DNA of 32,242 bases from Planctomycetaceae bacterium. GTDB taxonomy: Bacteria; Planctomycetota; Planctomycetia; Planctomycetales; Planctomycetaceae. The translations under genes and the position numbers were made by a program. Location of the stretch: assembly GCA_020850695.1 (NCBI GenBank), contig JADZEF010000018.1:1-32242 (forward strand), given 5' to 3'. The notes under the pieces are model-generated. The model was not told the origin of the DNA and made no database searches. It worked only from the letters and a program-made list of their open reading frames with translations. The number at the start of each line of letters is the position of its first letter. The first letter of the stretch is position 1. Positions 25,005-32,242 of this stretch are shown piece by piece.

Positions 25005-26337
25005 ACGCTGGCTCGACCTCGCGCTCACCGGCATGGCGCTCGTCATGCTGGCGGGGCCGATGCTTGTCCTGGCGGCGCTGGTCCGTTGGCGTCTCGGTTC
25101 GCCCATTCTGTTTCGGCAGACACGGCCGGGACTCGGCGGCCGGCTGTTCGCGATGGTCAAGTTTCGCACGATGACGGACGCGCGGGACGCCGATGGCCGC
25201 CTTCTGCCCGACCACGTGCGCCTGACGCGGTTTGGACGCCTGCTGCGCGCGACAAGCCTTGACGAGCTGCCGGAACTGTGGAACGTGCTCCGCGGCGAGA
25301 TGAGTCTCGTCGGACCGCGTCCGCTGCTGGTGGAATACCTCGATCGTTACACTCCCGAGCAGGCGCGGCGTCACGAGACGCTTCCCGGAATCACCGGCTG
25401 GGCCCAGGTCAACGGACGCAATGCGCTCGGCTGGGAGGAGAAGTTCGCGCTTGACGTCTGGTACGTCGACCATCTCAGCCTGGCGCTCGATCTGCGAATA
25501 CTGTTGATGACGGTGCTCAAGGTTCTCGTGCGGGACGGCGTGTCAGCCGCCGGACACGCGACGGCGCCTGTCTTCCTGGGATCGACGCCGCAGAGTGCCC
25601 CGGGTGGCCTTGGCGCGGCCCAGTCCCCCGCCACGGTTTGCTTCCCGGCGAAATCCCTCCCGGCGCCCTCGCAAGCCCGTCGGCTGCAAGCAGGCCCCGC
25701 ACGTGAAAACCTGCCGGTGGTCGTTCTCGGGGCGGGAGGCCACGCCAAGGTGGTCGTCAGCCTCCTGAGGTCGTGCGGGTACGAGGTCGGCGGACTTTAT
25801 GACGATCGCCGCGAGGTGTGGGGAACGCGAGTTCTGGGGGTGGAAGTCATCGGCGCAATTGAACTTCTCAAATCGCATCGAGGCCCCGCGGTGATCGCCA
25901 TCGGCAACGGCCGCGTTCGGCAGTCACTGGCCAGCCAGCTTCCCCTCGACTGGCTGACGGCGGTGCATCCGACCGCATGGGTCGACCCGGAGGTGACGAT
26001 TGGTCCCGGCACCGTGATCTGTGCGGGCGCCGTGATCCAGCCGGACGTGCAGATCGGCGCGCACAACATCGTCAATACCAGCGCGACGGTCGACCATGAC
26101 TGCGTCCTTGGAGACTTCGTGCACATCGCGCCCGGAGCGCACCTCACGGGCAATATCCGAGTGGGCGACGGCGTGCTGGTCGGGGCGGGGGCCGTCGCGA
26201 TTCCCGGGCTGACAATCGGAGCCTGGACCACAATCGGGGGCGGCGCGACGGTGGTTCGCGACCTCCCTTCAGAAGTCATCGCGATCGGCAACCCCGCCCG
26301 CATCCTGCGGCCGCTGGGAATCCCTAAGGCGGCGTGA
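24973..26337 (+). CDS. Bifunctional phosphoglycosyltransferase and PglD-type sugar O/N-acetyltransferase
   Basis: This 454-residue fusion starts at ATG 24973 (MADTFYARRGKRWLDLAL); an upstream in-frame ATG at 24946 would add nine residues. Residues 1-195 form a monotopic phosphoglycosyltransferase (PglC/WcaJ small type): one N-terminal hydrophobic segment at 14-38, KFRTMTDARD, the catalytic D97-E98 dyad in LDELPELWNVLRGEM, SLVGPRPL, and PGITGWAQVNGRN. A Pro/Ala linker spans about 203-247. Residues 248-454 are PglD-like: a GAGGHAKVV nucleotide-binding loop at 253-261, then left-handed beta-helix hexapeptide repeats and the expected catalytic H375 in TVDHDC, ending in IGNPARILRPL. Neisseria PglB joins the same two activities. 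It would acetylate an amino sugar nucleotide and transfer the sugar phosphate to polyprenyl phosphate at the inner membrane. Confidence 0.93.
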   Translation: MADTFYARRGKRWLDLALTGMALVMLAGPMLVLAALVRWRLGSPILFRQTRPGLGGRLFAMVKFRTMTDARDADGRLLPDHVRLTRFGRLLRATSLDELPELWNVLRGEMSLVGPRPLLVEYLDRYTPEQARRHETLPGITGWAQVNGRNALGWEEKFALDVWYVDHLSLALDLRILLMTVLKVLVRDGVSAAGHATAPVFLGSTPQSAPGGLGAAQSPATVCFPAKSLPAPSQARRLQAGPARENLPVVVLGAGGHAKVVVSLLRSCGYEVGGLYDDRREVWGTRVLGVEVIGAIELLKSHRGPAVIAIGNGRVRQSLASQLPLDWLTAVHPTAWVDPEVTIGPGTVICAGAVIQPDVQIGAHNIVNTSATVDHDCVLGDFVHIAPGAHLTGNIRVGDGVLVGAGAVAIPGLTIGAWTTIGGGATVVRDLPSEVIAIGNPARILRPLGIPKAA

Positions 26338-26357
26338 GTCGGAAGCAATCACCGACT
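26337..26357 (+). terminator. Weak hairpin after the glycan locus
   Basis: AGTCGG at 26337-26342 pairs with CCGACT at 26352-26357 across a 9-base loop, beginning at the stop codon of the bifunctional gene. There is no clear T tract. It lies at the end of the rightward series, facing the convergent kinase gene. Confidence 0.3.
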
Positions 26358-26420
26358 GTCCTTCAGCACGACCATGTCGCGGCCATCGCTCTCACCGTCA
26401 GCTGAACCTGTGGCCGGTCG

Positions 26421-28496
26421 CTAAGCGGAGGAAGCGAGGGGGTCGATCGCGGCGGGGTGCCGCGTCCCCCAGTCTTCGACCGCGGCAATCAGTGCTTGCG
26501 AGTCAATCGGCTTGGCCACGTACCCATCCATCCCGGCGGCAAGGCAGCGTTCCTGGTCTCCCTGCATGGCATGGGCAGTGAGCGCGATGATCGCCAGCCG
26601 CGGGCCTTCGGAAGATTCGCGGCTGCGAATCGTCGAGGTCGCCTTGAAGCCGTCCATGTGCGGCATCTGGACGTCCATCAGAACGACATCAAAGCGATCT
26701 CGTCCCGCCAACTCGACCGCTTCGAGGCCATCTCGGGCGACCGTCACGCGATGCCCGCGCTTTTCCAGAATCCGCCGCACCATGATCTGGTTCGCAGGCG
26801 TGTCATCCGCGACCAGGACCTTCAGCGGCCGACGCGGCTCCGAACTCGCGGGGGGCTTCGAGGCCGACTTTCCTTCGACCCGCTGCGGTGTGGCCACGCC
26901 GCACACCTGGCGTAGACTTCGCAACAGCTCGTGTTGCAGTACGGGTTTGTCGAGCAGGACCACCGCGGGTCCCGGGGTCTCGCGCCGCGTCAGTTGATGT
27001 CGCTCCACGGGCCGGGTCAGCAACAGCGTGCGGGAGGCCAGGGAGGACTTCTGTAAAATCATATCGGCGAAGTTCGCCCCGTTGACTCCGGGAAAATGAG
27101 TGTCAACCAGCAGTGCCCGAATCGGATGGGCACTCCACTCGCGCGACTCGATTGTGTCGAGAGCTTCCCGTGCGTCGCGGGCGATGACCGGTTGCAGCGA
27201 CCAGGATGTCAGCGTGGCGCTCAGCATCCGCCGCATTGCCGGATTCGGATCGGCGATCAGCACAGAAGCTCCCCGGAGGCCCTCCGCGGCGATCGGCGTG
27301 GCGGCTTCGCTCGCCGCAGCGTCAGGGGCCGCACTTCGCTTGAGCCGCATCGTGAAGAAAAAGGTGCTCCCCGATCCGACGCGACTTTCGACCCATAACT
27401 TCCCTCCCATCATCTGCACCAGGTCTGACGCAATCGCCAGCCCCAGCCCGGTGCCGCCGAACTTCCGTGACGTCGACGAGTCGGCCTGCGTGAACGGAGC
27501 GAAGATCCGCTCGCAGTCTTCGGGGGCGATGCCGATGCCTGTGTCCGACACCGAGCCGAGGTACGTCAGCTCCTCCGGCGTTTCCGTCTGCACGCTGAGC
27601 CGCAGCGCCACCTCTCCCTCGCGCGTGAACTTGATCGCATTCCCAACGAGGTTCATCAGCACCTGGCGGATGCGCAGGGAGTCTCCCAGCACCGCATCGG
27701 GAAGATCCACCGGAAACTCGCCGACGATCTCGAGCCCCTTCTCGTAGGCCCGCGGGGCCAATGTTTTCAGCGTCGCTTCAAGCACGGGACGCAGCCGGAA
27801 CGCCGCCGATTCCAGCGAGAACTTCCCCGACTCCAGCCGCGACACGTCGAGAATCTCGTTGAGCAGCCCCAGCAGCAGCTTCCCCGCATCATGCGCGACC
27901 TGGAGGTAGTCGCGCACCGTCGGAGAGATCGGCTCCTCAAGAGCCAGTTCGGTCATCCCGAGGATGGCGCCCATCGGCGTCCGCAGCTCGTGGCTGATAT
28001 TGGCCACGAATTCGTTCTTCGAACGGTTTGCCTTCTCGGCCGCCATCCGCAGCGCCTGCTCTTCAGCGAGCGCAATCCGCTCCTCGGCCTGCTTCCGCAC
28101 CTGCTCCTGCATGCGGTACAGCTCGACAAAGACGCTTACCTTCGCCCGCAACACCTCGGGAATGACGGGGGCGAGAATGTAGTCGACCGCCCCCAGCGAA
28201 TATCCCTGCCGGGCGTGCGTTTCATCCGCCTGGGCGGTGATGAACAGGATCGGCGTGTGCTCGGACCGCTTCCGCTGACGGATGAGCGCGGCCGTCTCGA
28301 ACCCGTCCATGTCGGGCATGCTGACGTCGAGCAGGATGACGGCGAAGTCTTCGTGCAGCAATCGCCGCAGCGCCTCACGTCCCGACGTCACCGAGACCAG
28401 TCGCTGCCCCAGATCCTCCAGCACAGCTTCGAGCGCCAGCAGCTTTCCCGGCACATCGTCCACGAGCAGGATGTTGATGCGGGGATCGGACGACAT
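26421..28496 (-). CDS. Hybrid sensor histidine kinase REC-HisKA-HATPase-REC-REC
   Basis: This soluble 691-residue hybrid kinase has no transmembrane segment. An N-terminal receiver (about 7-125, phospho-acceptor D57) leads through a coiled-coil linker (128-160) to HisKA with H169 in ISHELRTP. The HATPase N box is near NLVGNAIKF (282-290), with G boxes DTGIGI and GGTGLGLAI. Two further receivers follow: a middle one (410-530, D465, K517) and a canonical terminal one (558-680, D608, K662). The first receiver reads DYILAP where the usual conserved Lys of a receiver is expected, so A109 replaces it; it still has the Asp. Kinase input therefore comes through a receiver rather than a sensor domain, which suggests a phosphorelay intermediate. 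It lies downstream of the second kinase on the same strand, across a 327-base gap. Confidence 0.94.
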   Translation of the reverse strand: MSSDPRINILLVDDVPGKLLALEAVLEDLGQRLVSVTSGREALRRLLHEDFAVILLDVSMPDMDGFETAALIRQRKRSEHTPILFITAQADETHARQGYSLGAVDYILAPVIPEVLRAKVSVFVELYRMQEQVRKQAEERIALAEEQALRMAAEKANRSKNEFVANISHELRTPMGAILGMTELALEEPISPTVRDYLQVAHDAGKLLLGLLNEILDVSRLESGKFSLESAAFRLRPVLEATLKTLAPRAYEKGLEIVGEFPVDLPDAVLGDSLRIRQVLMNLVGNAIKFTREGEVALRLSVQTETPEELTYLGSVSDTGIGIAPEDCERIFAPFTQADSSTSRKFGGTGLGLAIASDLVQMMGGKLWVESRVGSGSTFFFTMRLKRSAAPDAAASEAATPIAAEGLRGASVLIADPNPAMRRMLSATLTSWSLQPVIARDAREALDTIESREWSAHPIRALLVDTHFPGVNGANFADMILQKSSLASRTLLLTRPVERHQLTRRETPGPAVVLLDKPVLQHELLRSLRQVCGVATPQRVEGKSASKPPASSEPRRPLKVLVADDTPANQIMVRRILEKRGHRVTVARDGLEAVELAGRDRFDVVLMDVQMPHMDGFKATSTIRSRESSEGPRLAIIALTAHAMQGDQERCLAAGMDGYVAKPIDSQALIAAVEDWGTRHPAAIDPLASSA

Positions 28497-28823
28497 GACG
28501 GTTCGCGATGCTCGAGCGGGGGTCAGGCTCAGCGAGACTCCGGACGTGAACCTTCAATGTCTAAAGTGCGATGCCACGGTGCAACAGTCAGCGAACGATG
28601 CGGAAGCTGGAATTGAAAGGTTGGCTCTCGACGATGATTGATCGTGGTCTTTCGCTCGGAGCGATGTGAAAGAGTCGAACTCCGAAATTCAAATGCCCAA
28701 GGAAACTCAAAATCTCAAAATGACAAAGTCTTGTGAGCAAACTTTTTGATTTTGGTCTTTTGGCATTTCCTTAGACATTTGAATTTCGGCATTCGGAGGT
28801 CCCTCGTCATCCGGACGCCACGG
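28497..28823 (-). other. 327-base gap between the two kinase genes
   Basis: Half of this is GC-rich sequence without a recognisable protein; the other half is the AT-rich inverted repeat at 28681-28790. It should contain the promoter for the 26.4-28.5 kb kinase, but no boxes are clear. Confidence 0.5.
28681..28790. repeat. AT-rich imperfect inverted repeat, MITE-like
   Basis: CCGAAATTCAAATG at 28682-28695 is exactly complementary to 28776-28789. Further inward, AAGGAAA matches TTTCCTT, then a run of AAAA, CAAAAT and AAAGT segments continues pairing, so nearly the whole 110 bases can fold into one long hairpin. The composition is strikingly AT-rich beside GC-rich coding DNA. It contains no gene and could be a miniature inverted-repeat element or a long transcript-end structure downstream of the large kinase. 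Confidence 0.75.

Positions 28824-32242
<3,419 letters not shown>

Overview
The window looks like planctomycete chromosome. It is GC-rich and carries four DUF1501 proteins with Tat-type leaders, one PSCyt1-DUF1549-DUF1553 protein with CxxCH haem motifs, a secreted protein of about 2160 residues, and very large hybrid sensor kinases. I see no rRNA, tRNA, CRISPR array, transposase or phage gene. The exact genus cannot be read from the sequence.

Layout from left to right. Positions 1-183 (minus) hold the start of a probable O-methyltransferase cut by the window edge. Positions 669-1268 (plus) encode an HNH nuclease-family protein, followed by a strong hairpin. Positions 1401-4379 (plus) are two tandem DUF1501 paralogues without the usual PSD1 partner. 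Positions 4445-5461 (minus) encode a CbiM/NikM-type cobalt/nickel permease fused to a PDGLE-like tail. Positions 5625-13382 (plus) hold a small membrane protein, the giant exported protein of unknown function, and trans-aconitate methyltransferase (tam). Positions 13437-19273 (minus) form a likely three-gene unit read PSD1, DUF1501, alkaline-phosphatase-superfamily phosphodiesterase, with a long inverted repeat between the first two genes. Positions 19462-26337 (plus) form a surface-glycan locus: DUF1501, GT4 glycosyltransferase (overlapping start and stop), DegT/StrS aminotransferase, sulfotransferase, and a phosphoglycosyltransferase fused to a PglD-type acetyltransferase. Positions 26421-32242 (minus) encode two hybrid histidine kinases, the second cut by the window edge, separated by an AT-rich inverted-repeat element.

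The best candidate for an undescribed system is the 19.4-26.3 kb locus. An aminotransferase together with a fused PGT/acetyltransferase recalls Neisseria PglC and PglB (Campylobacter PglE, PglC and PglD), which make and load an acetamido-amino sugar onto a polyprenyl phosphate. Here a sulfotransferase and a DUF1501 protein are added, which suggests a sulfated, amino-sugar-containing surface glycan. The 4,6-dehydratase, flippase and polymerase or oligosaccharyltransferase are not in the window. The second candidate is the 2158-residue exported protein, for which I can name no family with confidence.
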